Assembly: GCA_026400355.1 (NCBI GenBank)
Contig: JAPLPE010000017.1
Coordinates: 1 to 64,000 of the forward strand
From: Rhodobacterales bacterium
GTDB lineage: Bacteria > Pseudomonadota > Alphaproteobacteria > Rhodobacterales > Rhodobacteraceae
Reading direction: 5' to 3'
DNA length: 64,000 nt
Shown: positions 24,178 to 35,199 of the stretch, in pieces
Position numbering within the stretch: the first letter of the stretch is position 1
Layout of the letters: every line of letters starts with the position of its first letter
The notes under the pieces: model-generated
Told to the model about the DNA's origin: nothing
Seen by the model: only the letters and a program-made list of their open reading frames with translations
The model's database searches: none
Position numbers and translations under genes: made by a program

Positions 24178-26226
24178 TCAGGTCCGACGGCGGCGTCGTC
24201 CGGCGTCATTGCCGCCGCCGGTGTTGAAGCTGACGTCCGGCAGGGTGACTATGGCGGCGAGGTTCGGGAATGGGTCGGTCGCGTGCGGGATTGCGTTCGC
24301 ATTGACGAAGTGTTCCTGAAACCTGGGTTCGATCGCGGTTTCGACCTTGTGGATCTGGCGCACGGTCGATTCGATTTCCGTGCGGGCCGCGACCGAGCAG
24401 AGCGCCATCCGGGCACCGGTGCCTGCGGCGTTGCCGGCGGAGGTGACCTTGTCGAGTGGTGCGTCGGGGATCATGCCCAACACCATGGCGTGTTTGGGGC
24501 TGATATGGGCGCCGAAGGCCCCGGCCAGCGTGACGCGGTCGACCTGGTCCACGCCCATTTCGTCCATCAGGAGGCGTGCGCCGGCGTATAGGGCGGATTT
24601 GGCAAGCTGGATGGCGCGGATGTCGCCCTGGGTCACGGTAATGACCGGGCCGCCGGTGGCAGATCCGTCGTGGAGCAGGTAGGAGTGCGTGCGGCCTTCG
24701 GGGATCATGCGGGCGGTGCCGGTTTGCCCAGCCGAGCCCATGAGGCCGCGCGGGTCGAGAAGGCCCGCCATGCGGAGTTCGGCCACGGCCTCGATGATGC
24801 CCGAGCCGCAGATGCCGGTGATGCCGGTGGTCGCGGTCGCTGCGGCGAATCCCGGATCGTCTGACCACAGATCGCAGCCGATGACGCGAAAACGGGGTTC
24901 CTTGGACACGGGGTCGATTTCCACCCGTTCGATGGCTCCGGGGGCGGCACGCTGGCCCGAGCTGATCTGGGCGCCTTCAAAGGCGGGGCCGGTGGGGGAG
25001 GAGCAGGCGAGGACGCGGGTTGTGTTGCCGAGGAGGATCTCAGCATTCGTGCCGACGTCGACGATGAGGACGAGGTCTTCGGACTTGCCCGGTTGTTCGG
25101 AAAGGGCGACTGCGGCGGCATCCGCGCCGACATGGCCCGCGATGCAGGGCAGGACAAAGACGCGGGCGGCAGGGTTCGTCGAAGTCAGGTTCAACTCGGT
25201 CGCGTCGAGCGAGAGGCTGTTTGAGGTGGCGAGCGCGAACGGGGCCTGGCCCAGTTCGACCGGGTCGATGCCGAGGAGGAGGTGGTGCATGACCGGGTTG
25301 CAGACGAACACGACCTCCATGATGTCGCGGGGTTCGATCCCGGCCTCGTTGGCCAGTTCGACAGAGAGGGCGTTGATCGCCTCACGGACGGCGGTGGTCA
25401 TTTCCACATCGCCGCCGGGGTTCATCATCGCATAGGAGACGCGGGACATGAGGTCTTCGCCAAAGCGGATCTGCGGGTTCATCACACCGGCGCTCGCCTT
25501 GACAGTGCCGTTCCTGAGGTCGGTCAGGTGGGCCGCGATGGTGGTCGAGCCAAGGTCAATGGCAAGACCGTAGATGCGGCCTTCGTGGAAGCCGGGCCAG
25601 ATGTCGAGGATGCGGTGGGAGTCATCGCGGTGGCCCTTGTGCAAGGCCACGGTGACCGTCCAGTTGCCCTTGCGGAGCGCACCTTGCAGGCGGCGCATGA
25701 CGGGCAGGGGGGCCGTCACGCGGTCCACGTTCCACTGGTCGCGGAGAGCGAAGCCAAGCCGTTCGAAATCGCCGGTGGGTTCATGCATGTCGGGTTCAGT
25801 GACCTCGACATAGTAAAGATGGGTGGCCGGGTCCATGACGATGGCGCGGTCGGACGCGGCCTTGCGGACGACCTGGCGGTGGACCTGGGATTCGGGGGGT
25901 ACGTCAATGACCACGTCGCCCTGCACGCAGGCCTGACAGCCGAGGCGGCGGCCTTTGGGCAGGCCGCGGATGCGGTCATAGCGTTCCTCGACACTGTTCC
26001 AATCGGTCAGGGCGTTTTCAGCCACCGTGACACCGTGCTTTGGGAATTCGCCGTAAGAGGGCGTGATCTGGCATTTGGAACAGATGCCGCGCCCGCCACA
26101 GACGGAATCGAGATCGACGCCCAGTTGCCGGGCGGCGGTCAGGATCGGGGTTCCGGCTGCGAAATGACCCCGCTTGCCCGAAGGCGTGAAGATGACGAGG
26201 GGGTATTGCGGGTTGTCAAAGCTCAT
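24178..26226 (-). CDS. RamA-like reductive activator of corrinoid proteins (2Fe-2S + ASKHA, DUF4445)
   Basis: A 682-residue protein that, by family knowledge, uses ATP to rereduce oxidised Co(II) corrinoid proteins to Co(I). Residues 1-105 form a plant-type [2Fe-2S] ferredoxin domain with 'CGGRGICSKC' (Cys43, Cys49, Cys52) and a last ligand in 'GCQAC' (Cys97 or Cys100). From about residue 200 the ASKHA-type domain starts with 'YGLAIDLGSTTIAAHL', then 'LIVDVGTNAEILLGN' and the C-terminal 'VTLAGAFGAHISPKHA'. The ATG at 26226 starts the ferredoxin domain; the open frame to 26712 is antisense to guaB. Repeats flank the gene on both sides. It is the logical repair partner of the MttB-like and MeTr systems in this window. 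Confidence 0.88.
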   Translation of the reverse strand: MSFDNPQYPLVIFTPSGKRGHFAAGTPILTAARQLGVDLDSVCGGRGICSKCQITPSYGEFPKHGVTVAENALTDWNSVEERYDRIRGLPKGRRLGCQACVQGDVVIDVPPESQVHRQVVRKAASDRAIVMDPATHLYYVEVTEPDMHEPTGDFERLGFALRDQWNVDRVTAPLPVMRRLQGALRKGNWTVTVALHKGHRDDSHRILDIWPGFHEGRIYGLAIDLGSTTIAAHLTDLRNGTVKASAGVMNPQIRFGEDLMSRVSYAMMNPGGDVEMTTAVREAINALSVELANEAGIEPRDIMEVVFVCNPVMHHLLLGIDPVELGQAPFALATSNSLSLDATELNLTSTNPAARVFVLPCIAGHVGADAAAVALSEQPGKSEDLVLIVDVGTNAEILLGNTTRVLACSSPTGPAFEGAQISSGQRAAPGAIERVEIDPVSKEPRFRVIGCDLWSDDPGFAAATATTGITGICGSGIIEAVAELRMAGLLDPRGLMGSAGQTGTARMIPEGRTHSYLLHDGSATGGPVITVTQGDIRAIQLAKSALYAGARLLMDEMGVDQVDRVTLAGAFGAHISPKHAMVLGMIPDAPLDKVTSAGNAAGTGARMALCSVAARTEIESTVRQIHKVETAIEPRFQEHFVNANAIPHATDPFPNLAAIVTLPDVSFNTGGGNDAGRRRRRT

Positions 26227-26342
26227 GGGTGTGATGTTCCTCGTGCGCGGTGCTGCGCAACATAGGGGCGAATGCCGGAGGGGGAAGGCAGAACACGCCG
26301 TGCGGGGGGCGTGATGCGACATGCGGCGCCGCTGCGAAAGGG

Positions 26343-26408
26343 CAGGAGCGAGCGCTGCCCCCGCCTTCGGCTCCCCCGAGGTATCTGGCGACAAAGAAAC
26401 CGGGAGGC
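26343..26408 (+). repeat. Dispersed GC-rich intergenic repeat, copy 3
   Basis: GAGCGCTGCCCCC, a GC-rich middle, the core CCCCCGAGGTATCTGG and the tail ACAAAGAAACCGGGAG. It lies in the 274-base divergent gap between the RamA-like gene and guaB; the rest of that gap should hold both promoters. Confidence 0.68.
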
Positions 26409-26464
26409 TGGGATTGCGGGGCCAGCCGATTGGCCCTTTTGCCCGGCCCTCTTCCGTGCCATAG

Positions 26465-27949
<1,485 letters not shown>

Positions 27950-28015
27950 GGGACGATGGCTCTGCAGCCGGAGTCGTGGTAATCCCGTTACCATGTGGCG
28001 TGGTGGAGGGGCATG

Positions 28016-28399
28016 ATGGGCTTGCCTGCAGGAACGACCGCTGTCGGATTCATCCTGACGGCGGACAGGTCGCGGTCGAAGGCGTTCTATGTGGATGTGA
28101 TGGGCTTTCCAATCACCGCCGAGGATCCTTTCGGGGCTACCTTCAACATGGCCGGCCTGAACGTCCGCCTGACCGATATCGAAGGCCATGTCGCGACACC
28201 CCATACGGTGCTGGGCTGGACGGTGCCTGACATTCGCGCAGCGTCCGAAGACCTGAAGTCGCGGGGCATAAGTTTTCAGATCTATCCCGGTTTCGGTCAG
28301 GATGATCTGGGGATATGGACCGCGCCCGATGGAGCGGTGCGGGTGAACTGGTTCAAGGACCCCGACGGCAATGTGCTGAGTCTGACACAGGCTGGCTGA
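28016..28399 (+). CDS. VOC (glyoxalase/bleomycin-resistance fold) protein
   Basis: A 127-residue single-module VOC protein with two beta-alpha-beta-beta-beta units: 'TAVGFILTADRSRSKAFYVDVMGF' and 'VRVNWFKDPDGNVLSLTQAG'. Such proteins bind metals or small ligands; the function here is not assignable. Of two adjacent ATGs, the second (28016) sits six bases after GGAGG and is preferred. It stands between guaB and the rsmB-like gene on the same strand. Confidence 0.78.
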   Translation: MGLPAGTTAVGFILTADRSRSKAFYVDVMGFPITAEDPFGATFNMAGLNVRLTDIEGHVATPHTVLGWTVPDIRAASEDLKSRGISFQIYPGFGQDDLGIWTAPDGAVRVNWFKDPDGNVLSLTQAG

Positions 28400-28516
28400 A
28401 CGCTTGTGAAGCGGGCCCGCCGCAGGTACCCAGCGCAGAATGGCGGGGAGGGGCGGCATGATCAGGTTCAGCGAGCGGGTCCTGTGTCGCGTGCGTTCTG
28501 AGCGGTCGGTGACGCG

Positions 28517-29698
28517 ATGACACCCGGTGCGCGGGTCGCAGCTGCCATCGAGGTTCTGGACCGTATCCTTGCCGGAGAGCCTGCCGAGAAGGTGCTGACG
28601 CAATGGGGCCGCGACAATCGCTTTGCCGGGTCGGGCGACCGCGTCGCGATCCGTGACCATGTCTTTGACGCCTTGCGGCGGAGGCGCAGCTATGCGGCCG
28701 CTGGCGGGGCCGAGACCGGGCGAGGGATCATGATTGGCGCTTTGCGGTCGTCAGGGCGCGATCCGGCAGAGGTCTTTTCCGGGGCGGGCCATGCGCCGCC
28801 GCCATTGACCGAGGCAGAAGCCGGGCATGCGCCGACGGATCCGCTTCCTTTGCCGGTCGGTTGCGATGTGCCGGACTGGCTTTGGCCGCTGATGCAGGAC
28901 GGGCTTGGTACCATGGCCGTGCCGGCGCTGATGGCGCTGCGCGACAGGGCGGGGGTGCATTTGCGGGTCAATCTGCGGAAAAGCGACCGCGAGGCCGCGA
29001 TTGCGGCGCTGGCAGCCGACGGGATCACAGCCCTGCCGCATCCCGAGGTGGGCACGGCCCTGGTGGTGACCGCCAACGAACGGAAGCTTTCGTCGTCAAG
29101 GGCCTATACGGATGGCCTGGTCGAATTGCAGGATGCGGCGTCGCAGGCTGCCGTCTTGCGCCTGCCGCTCAGGGATGGCGACAGGGTTCTTGACTATTGC
29201 GCCGGAGGCGGTGGCAAGTCGCTGGCGATGGGCGCGCTGGCGCAGATTTCACTTGTGGCCCATGACGCCGATCCCGGGCGCATGGCAGATCTGCCTGCCC
29301 GGGCCGACCGGGCGGGGCTGAAGGCTCGTCTGGTGACGACTGCAGCGTTGGCGGGGCTGGGGCCAATGGATCTCGTGCTGGTCGATGCACCCTGTTCGGG
29401 AAGCGGCACATGGCGGCGCGCGCCTGATGCCAAATGGCGCATGACCCCGGATAGTCTGACAAGGTTGATGGAACTACAGGCAGTCATTATGGACCGGGCG
29501 GCAGACCTGGTCGGACCAGAGGGCTATCTCGCCTATGCGACCTGTTCAATCCTGACGGGGGAAAACCGGGCGCAGGTGGACCGGTTTCTGGAGACGCATC
29601 CGGGCTGGACCAAGACAGCAGAAATGCAACTCCTGCCCGACCTGTTCCACGATGGGTTCTATCTGGCCGTTTTGGGGCGGGATTCGTTACAACTATAA
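28517..29698 (+). CDS. RsmB/NOP family 16S rRNA (cytosine-C5) methyltransferase
   Basis: A SAM-dependent m5C RNA methyltransferase, 393 residues. The SAM site is 'VLDYCAGGGGKSLAMGAL', the catalytic and release cysteines are Cys293 in 'DAPCSGSGTWRR' and Cys343 in 'YATCS'. The N-terminal 150 residues lack the NusB-type domain of E. coli RsmB, so the exact target cytosine is uncertain. The preceding 117 bases hold no gene. Confidence 0.85.
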   Translation: MTPGARVAAAIEVLDRILAGEPAEKVLTQWGRDNRFAGSGDRVAIRDHVFDALRRRRSYAAAGGAETGRGIMIGALRSSGRDPAEVFSGAGHAPPPLTEAEAGHAPTDPLPLPVGCDVPDWLWPLMQDGLGTMAVPALMALRDRAGVHLRVNLRKSDREAAIAALAADGITALPHPEVGTALVVTANERKLSSSRAYTDGLVELQDAASQAAVLRLPLRDGDRVLDYCAGGGGKSLAMGALAQISLVAHDADPGRMADLPARADRAGLKARLVTTAALAGLGPMDLVLVDAPCSGSGTWRRAPDAKWRMTPDSLTRLMELQAVIMDRAADLVGPEGYLAYATCSILTGENRAQVDRFLETHPGWTKTAEMQLLPDLFHDGFYLAVLGRDSLQL

Positions 29699-29720
29699 GT
29701 TGATTTAAATTCCTAATGAT

Positions 29721-29743
29721 GTAAACCGTCAACCAGAGTTTAC
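29721..29743. promoter_or_regulatory. Short inverted repeat before cckA
   Basis: GTAAAC (29721-29726) and GTTTAC (29738-29743) are perfect inverted half-sites separated by 11 bases, in the AT-rich 103-base gap between the rsmB-like gene and cckA. The spacing suits a dimeric regulator. The regulator is unknown; no consensus CtrA site is visible. Confidence 0.3.
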
Positions 29744-29801
29744 GCTTTGTTAGGGCTTTCCTTGTGAATTGCCCTTGGTCGAATCGAGAAGGGGCCCGCG
29801 C

Positions 29802-32117
29802 GTGCTTCAGGTTGACATTTCGCCGCCGGTGTCGGCCGTTTGGGGCGGAAATCCCTTGCCGATGACGGTGGCCCTTCTTGGGACAGGGCTGATCGCCGTT
29901 GTGGCGGGGCTTGTTATGGCAGATCCGGTGATCCGGATGGTCCTGACTCTGACGGGCACCATTCTTCTGTGCACCTGTCTCATTCTTGCGGCTTCCGCGC
30001 TCTGGGCGGCAACTCGGCGACGGGCCAAGCTGGCCGCAGTCAGTGGTTTTGTCGATCAGGATTTCTGCGCCAGTATTCTGGCGGATGCCGATGGCGCAAT
30101 CCTTATGCGCAACAAGGCGGCTGGGGAAAGGGCGCACCTGCGTCCGGTCGATACGCTGGCAGCGGCCCTGTCCGACCTTTTTGCCAGCCCCGGTACGATC
30201 CTGTTCCGCCTGCAGACAGCAGCCAGCATTCACGGTGTGGCACGCGAAGATCTGGTCACCCGCAAGGGTCATCTGCGCCTGTCAGCCCACCGGATCGACG
30301 ACCGGGTATTTCTGTGGCGGCTTGAGGAAATGGCCGAAAAACAGCCTGTATCCCTGTCAGGCAACGAGCTTAGCCTGCCGATGCTGACTGCAGGCCCGGC
30401 AGGCACCATCCTCTACATGAACGAGGCGTTCCGCAACCTGACTGGCGGGCGGCCCAGAACACTTGATCTTGTCTTCCGAGATCTCCCCCTTGTTCCCGGT
30501 CAGGTTCACCGGGTCGAGGCAGCCTCGGGTCCGGTCGATTGTCTGGTTGCGCAGGTCACGGGCAACACCGGGCGATCCGAAATCTATCTGCTGCCGGTCG
30601 GGGCGGTGGGCACCCAACGGACGCGCTGCGCCGACTGGGATGCGATCGAGGATCTGCCGGTGCCGCTGCTCAAACTGGCGCCGAACGGTCTGATCCTTGC
30701 CACCAACCGAGAGGCGCGGGCGCTGCTGCCGATGCCGGTGGGGCCTGCGGCGCGGCTTTCTGATCTTCTTGAAGGTCTCGGGCGGCCGGTCATCGACTGG
30801 CTTTCCGATATCGTGGAGGGCCGCAGCGGAGCGGCCCCGCAATTTCTTCGCGGGACCGGCACCCATCAGGATACGTTTCTCAGGGTGTCGCTCAATCTGG
30901 CGGGTCAGGGTGAAGACCAGCATCTGATCGCCGTCCTCAACGACGTGACCGAACACAAATCGCTCGAGGCTCAGTTCGTCCAGAGCCAGAAGATGCAGGC
31001 CATCGGACAACTGGCTGGCGGCGTGGCGCATGATTTCAACAACCTCCTGACTGCCATCTCGGGCCATTGCGACCTTCTGCTCTTGCGGCATGATCAGGGC
31101 GATCAGGACTATGGCGACCTTATCCAGATCAACCAGAATGCCAACAGGGCGGCGGCGCTGGTGCGGCAACTCCTTGCCGTGTCACGCAAGCAGAACCTGA
31201 TGCCCGAAGTGCTTGATCTGCGTGACACGCTTTCGGATCTGACGCATCTGCTCAACCGTCTGGTCGGGGAAAGGGTGCTGTTGACACTGAACCATGACCC
31301 TGCACTCCTTTATATCCGGGCAGACAAGCGGCAACTCGAACAGGTTCTGATGAACCTGGTTGTCAACGCACGCGATGCCATGCCCGACGGAGGCGAGATT
31401 CGGGTCGAGACAGAGAATATCGTGCAGCATCTGCCGCTCGAACGCGATCGGGCGACGGTACCGGCCGGACGCTATGTTGTGGTCAAGGTGATTGACGAAG
31501 GGATCGGGATCGCGCCCGAGAAGATCAAGAAGATATTCGAACCCTTCTACACCACGAAACGCCCCGGCGAAGGGACAGGTCTGGGGCTTTCGACAGCCTA
31601 TGGCATCGTAAAGCAGACCGGCGGTTTCATCTTTGTCGACAGCGTCGTGGGGCAGGGTACTACCTTTACACTCTATTTTCCGGGCTATGACAAACCCGCA
31701 ACCGCCCCCGTCCCGGCCCCCGTGACCGAGTTGCAGGGCGTCCCGCGCAAGAGCGAAGGCGTCGTCCTTCTGGTCGAGGATGAGGCGCCGGTGCGGGCCT
31801 TTGCGTCACGTGCGCTGCGGATGCGGGGCTATTCGGTGCTTGAGGCAGACTGTGCCGAAACCGCGCTGGAGATGCTTTCCGACAGGGCGTTGAACGTTGA
31901 TCTTTTCGTCACCGACGTGATCATGCCGGGCAAGGATGGCCCGACATGGGTGCGCGAGGCGCTGGAAGACAGGCCGGATACGAAGGTCGTCTTCGTTTCC
32001 GGTTATGCTGAGGACGCCTTTGCCGAACAGCAGGCGATGATCCCGAATTCTGTCTTTCTGCCTAAGCCGTTTTCGCTGACTGACCTGACCTCTACCGTGC
32101 AGCGTCAGTTGCACTGA
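29802..32117 (+). CDS. cckA: Hybrid sensor histidine kinase CckA
   Basis: Membrane-bound hybrid kinase/phosphatase at the top of the CckA-ChpT-CtrA phosphorelay controlling cell cycle, motility and gene transfer in alphaproteobacteria. 771 residues: two membrane segments (about 12-60), PAS regions (about 75-390), HisKA with '[17 protein letters not shown]' (His410), an ATPase domain with '[14 protein letters not shown]' and '[15 protein letters not shown]', and a C-terminal receiver with phospho-acceptor Asp705 in 'VTDVIMPG'. The domain order and the '[18 protein letters not shown]' sequence are characteristic of CckA. GTG at 29802 has GAAGGGG upstream; an upstream TTG is unlikely. Confidence 0.9.
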   Translation: MLQVDISPPVSAVWGGNPLPMTVALLGTGLIAVVAGLVMADPVIRMVLTLTGTILLCTCLILAASALWAATRRRAKLAAVSGFVDQDFCASILADADGAILMRNKAAGERAHLRPVDTLAAALSDLFASPGTILFRLQTAASIHGVAREDLVTRKGHLRLSAHRIDDRVFLWRLEEMAEKQPVSLSGNELSLPMLTAGPAGTILYMNEAFRNLTGGRPRTLDLVFRDLPLVPGQVHRVEAASGPVDCLVAQVTGNTGRSEIYLLPVGAVGTQRTRCADWDAIEDLPVPLLKLAPNGLILATNREARALLPMPVGPAARLSDLLEGLGRPVIDWLSDIVEGRSGAAPQFLRGTGTHQDTFLRVSLNLAGQGEDQHLIAVLNDVTEHKSLEAQFVQSQKMQAIGQLAGGVAHDFNNLLTAISGHCDLLLLRHDQGDQDYGDLIQINQNANRAAALVRQLLAVSRKQNLMPEVLDLRDTLSDLTHLLNRLVGERVLLTLNHDPALLYIRADKRQLEQVLMNLVVNARDAMPDGGEIRVETENIVQHLPLERDRATVPAGRYVVVKVIDEGIGIAPEKIKKIFEPFYTTKRPGEGTGLGLSTAYGIVKQTGGFIFVDSVVGQGTTFTLYFPGYDKPATAPVPAPVTELQGVPRKSEGVVLLVEDEAPVRAFASRALRMRGYSVLEADCAETALEMLSDRALNVDLFVTDVIMPGKDGPTWVREALEDRPDTKVVFVSGYAEDAFAEQQAMIPNSVFLPKPFSLTDLTSTVQRQLH

Positions 32118-32196
32118 CCCGCAGAGTTCGGGTTGGCTGAATGGTCAGACAGCATCCTGTCCGGGTTGACAGGCCTGATCACAGCATCGCCCTGGC

Positions 32197-32229
32197 GGTT
32201 GCACTGCCCCCCGAAGAGCCGGTGCAACC
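32197..32229. terminator. Hairpin between convergent cckA and glk
   Basis: An 8-bp perfect stem GGTTGCAC / GTGCAACC around a 17-base loop, 80 bases after cckA and 7 before the glk stop. No T run, so it may act with Rho or simply be an end-of-transcript structure. Confidence 0.4.
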
Positions 32230-32235
32230 TGCCGG

Positions 32236-33207
32236 TCAGGCCATCATCCCGACGAGATAGGCCGCTGAACCGGTCAGCGCGGCATAATCATCCTCGACCA
32301 CGCCGACGCCGAAGCCCGTCATGAAACCGGCAAATCGGCCCTTGTCGTGGAAGGCGGCTTCAAACCGGAACTCGGTCAGGAAGGGGGCGATGGCGCGGGA
32401 AACGCCGCCGATGAGATAGACCCCTCCAAACGGAAGCTGGATCAGGGCGAGGTTGCCGGCGACCATGCCGAGCACGCGGGCGAAGTGGCGGGCGGCGTCC
32501 ACGGCGCGGGGATCAGAGCCGGAGGTGCAGCCCTGCATGATCTCATGGGCGGAGGCTTCGCGCGGATCGCCGGCCTCGTGGCCCAGCCAGAGATAAACCG
32601 CTTCGAGACCGCGGCCCGAAAGCACGTCTTCGACCGACGCGAAGCCGTGGCTCGCCGTCAGATGGGCGGCAAGGCGGGCATCGGCAGCATCGCGGACGGG
32701 CAGGTTGACGTGGCCGGATTCGGATGCCGCGACGAGACGGCCGCGTGGTGTGTCAAAGACGGGGGCGGCATTGAACCCGGTGCCCACGCCAATCACCAGT
32801 TTGGTGGCCATAGGGTCTGCGGGGGGGAAGGGGATCACGGTGCGGATTTTATCGGGCGCGATATGGCCAAGAGCATGGCCCTGCGCCTGAAGGTCGTTGA
32901 GGATGGCCACCGTTTCGGCCCCGGTCGCCCGGCGCAGGGTGTCGTTGTCCATCGTCCAGTCAAGATTGGTCAGCGTCGCGCGCCCGTCGCGGACGGGGCC
33001 CGCAACAGCGACGCAGGCGGCCTTGGGATCCACCCCGCCTTCGTCGGCGATGTAGTGGCGCAGCACGGTTTCAAGACCGGGATAATCGGCATTGGCATAG
33101 CGCCGGATCGTCCCTTCGACGAGGCGTCTGCCTTCGGCGAGGGCCACGCGGGTATTGGTCCCGCCGATATCGGCCACCAGCGAATAGAGATTGGCGGGAT
33201 GGGGCAT
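32236..33207 (-). CDS. glk: Glucokinase
   Basis: Phosphorylates glucose with ATP. 323 residues of the bacterial glucokinase (PF02685) type: 'LVADIGGTNTRVAL' (phosphate binding, residues 10-23), 'NDLQAQGHAL' with the catalytic Asp, 'VIGVGTGFNAA' and 'ASESGHVNLPV'. The Glu-Ser-Gly-His segment is typical. It follows the beta-glucosidase gene by 9 bases, so the pair releases and then phosphorylates glucose. Confidence 0.93.
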   Translation of the reverse strand: MPHPANLYSLVADIGGTNTRVALAEGRRLVEGTIRRYANADYPGLETVLRHYIADEGGVDPKAACVAVAGPVRDGRATLTNLDWTMDNDTLRRATGAETVAILNDLQAQGHALGHIAPDKIRTVIPFPPADPMATKLVIGVGTGFNAAPVFDTPRGRLVAASESGHVNLPVRDAADARLAAHLTASHGFASVEDVLSGRGLEAVYLWLGHEAGDPREASAHEIMQGCTSGSDPRAVDAARHFARVLGMVAGNLALIQLPFGGVYLIGGVSRAIAPFLTEFRFEAAFHDKGRFAGFMTGFGVGVVEDDYAALTGSAAYLVGMMA

Positions 33208-33216
33208 GGCGATCCT

Positions 33217-34542
33217 TTACCGGGCAAGTGCCGCTTTGAGCGCGTGATAAGATGCTTTGGGCGTCCGCTTCAAGGTTTCGAAATCGACATGAACCATGCC
33301 GAACCGCTTTTCATAACCAAAGGCCCATTCGTAATTGTCCAGGAGCGACCAGTAGAAGAAGCCCTGCACATTGGCCCCGTCCGCGATGGCGCGTTTGGTC
33401 GCAAGGAAGTGGTCGCTGACGAAAGCCGTGCGTTCGGGGTCATAGACCGCGCCGTTTTCGATCTTGTCGTCCCAGGCCATGCCGTTTTCGGTCACATAGA
33501 TCGGCGTCTGGCCAACATAATCATGCGCCATACGGGTCAGGAAATGATGCAGGCCGTCGGGGAAGATCTCCCAGCCCATCTGAGTCTTGGGCAGCGCGCC
33601 CGCGACGGGGCGGATCGAAGGCCAGGGGATCGTCGGGTCGGGGACATAGAGGCCACGGGTGTAGTAGTTGACGCCAAGCCAGTCGATCGGCTGATGGATC
33701 GAGGCCATGTCATCCTGCCAGCCCTTGGGCATATGCTTGCCGAAACCGGCCAGGCTTTCATCGGGGTAGGTGCCCCTGGTGATTGCCTCGATGAACCAGC
33801 GGTTGAAGATGGCGTCCTGAAGCCCGGCGGCGGCCTTGGCCCCGGCAGAGTCGTCGGCGGGAAGGGCGCGGTCAAAGTTCAGCACAATGCCGAGGTTCCT
33901 TTGCCCCATGCCGCGCAGGCGGGTCATCGCCTCACCATGGGCGAGCATGATGTGGTGCATGGCCCGCGCGGTGGCGCGGATGTCGCGCAAGCCGGGGGCG
34001 TGGTGGCCGAGGAAGTGAGAGAGGAAGGCCACGCACCAGGGTTCGTTGATCGTGGACACGGAATGGACGCGGTCACCGATGCGGCGGGTGATGATCTCGC
34101 TGTAGTCGGCGAACCAGCCGGCGGTGTCGCGGTTCGTCCAGCCGCCCAGATCGGCCAAAGCCGAGGGCATTTCCCAGTGGTAGAGTGTCTGGAACGGCTT
34201 CAACCCGCGTTCAAGCATGGCGTCGACGAGGCGGTCGTAGAAGTCGAGCCCTTCCTGATTGATCGTCCCGTAGCCTTCGGGAAGGACCCGCGCCCAAGAG
34301 GTGGAGAAGCGGTAGCCGTCCATCCCGGCGTCTTTCAGGATGTCGAGATCGGCCTCGTACATATGGTAGTGGTCGCAGGCGAGGGCGCCGTCTTCGGCCC
34401 GGATGACGTTGCCGGGGGTGGCAGCAAAGGTGTCCCAATGGGTGGAACCCGCGCCACCAAACTTGTGCCCTTCGATCTGATAGGCGGCGGTGGCGGCGCC
34501 AAAGACGAAGCCTTCTGGAAAGTCGGAGCGCTTGAATTTCAT
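33217..34542 (-). CDS. Beta-glucosidase, glycoside hydrolase family 1
   Basis: Cleaves beta-linked glucose from short glycosides by a retaining mechanism; cytoplasmic (no signal peptide). 441 residues. N-terminal 'FPEGFVFGAATAAYQIEG', acid/base Glu167 in 'TINEPW', nucleophile Glu352 in 'YVTENGMAW', and C-terminal 'FYWSLLDNYEWAFGYEKRFG'. Of two adjacent ATGs the downstream one (34542) is five bases from AGGAAG and preferred. The start codon overlaps the end of a ruined LacI gene, so local control has been lost or altered. It forms an operon with glk; sugar ABC-transporter genes usually found with such pairs are absent here. Confidence 0.92.
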   Translation of the reverse strand: MKFKRSDFPEGFVFGAATAAYQIEGHKFGGAGSTHWDTFAATPGNVIRAEDGALACDHYHMYEADLDILKDAGMDGYRFSTSWARVLPEGYGTINQEGLDFYDRLVDAMLERGLKPFQTLYHWEMPSALADLGGWTNRDTAGWFADYSEIITRRIGDRVHSVSTINEPWCVAFLSHFLGHHAPGLRDIRATARAMHHIMLAHGEAMTRLRGMGQRNLGIVLNFDRALPADDSAGAKAAAGLQDAIFNRWFIEAITRGTYPDESLAGFGKHMPKGWQDDMASIHQPIDWLGVNYYTRGLYVPDPTIPWPSIRPVAGALPKTQMGWEIFPDGLHHFLTRMAHDYVGQTPIYVTENGMAWDDKIENGAVYDPERTAFVSDHFLATKRAIADGANVQGFFYWSLLDNYEWAFGYEKRFGMVHVDFETLKRTPKASYHALKAALAR

Positions 34543-34979
34543 CATCTCTTCCTATGCGGGGCAGGGCCGCAGGAGCGGCCCACCATGAGTTCGACTTCGA
34601 GAAGTGCCGTTTTCGGAGCGACACCGGGATTGGTGATCTTGTCGATCAGCATTTCGGCCAGACGTCGGCCGACTTTGCGGACCGAAGAGCGTGCGGGATA
34701 AAGACCGGCACGTCGCTGCCGTTCTGGAGGGAGGATAGCGCATCATCATGGAAGACGACCGAAATGTCGCGCCCGAGGACAAGGCGCGCTTCGTCGATCG
34801 CACGGCGGTCGCCGAGGCCCCAGATGATGGAGGCGACAAGAAAGGCAGAGGGCGGGTCTGAGTGCATGAGCACATGTCGGTGGCGGCGCGGTAGCCGTAG
34901 TCTTCGGTCATTTCGTCGGACCACGGCTGACCGTCGTCTGGCAAAGGCCGAGGGTCTGCGCCAGGTCCTTGAGGTTCAT
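34542..34979 (-). pseudogene. LacI-family sugar-operon repressor, internally deleted remnant
   Basis: The start 'MNLKDLAQTLGLCQTTVSR' is an intact LacI-type helix-turn-helix, but the frame then breaks. Later pieces in other frames include 'SAFLVASIIWGLGDRRAIDEA' type ligand-domain sequence, 'LGRDISVVFHDDALSSL', and the C-terminal 'RSSVRKVGRRLAEMLIDKI' ending 'LMVGRSCGPAP'. The whole is about 440 bases, where the family needs about 1,020, so there are large deletions and frameshifts. The resemblance is to AglR-like repressors of glucoside operons. Its stop overlaps the beta-glucosidase start. Confidence 0.75.
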
Positions 34980-35199
34980 GGGGTGAGCAGGGCGAAAGCG
35001 ATTTCAATTATGCTGCACACTATCGCATGCCGTGGGTGGGGTCAAAGTCCTGTGCCTGCAATCCTGGCGAAACGCCGTTGTCGGTGATCCTGCCGGACGG
35101 GTCAAAGACAGGTCTTGGCGCGGAAACTTGTCTTGCGCAGACGCGTGGGGAGTCCGCGGTGACGCTTGGCCCGTGGCAGGGCCTGATCGCGGCCAAATG

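Noticed and set aside
32347-34701. 784-residue plus-strand open frame across glk and bgl
   Set aside because: It is the antisense of two clear enzymes with full active-site motifs; a shadow of GC-rich codons.
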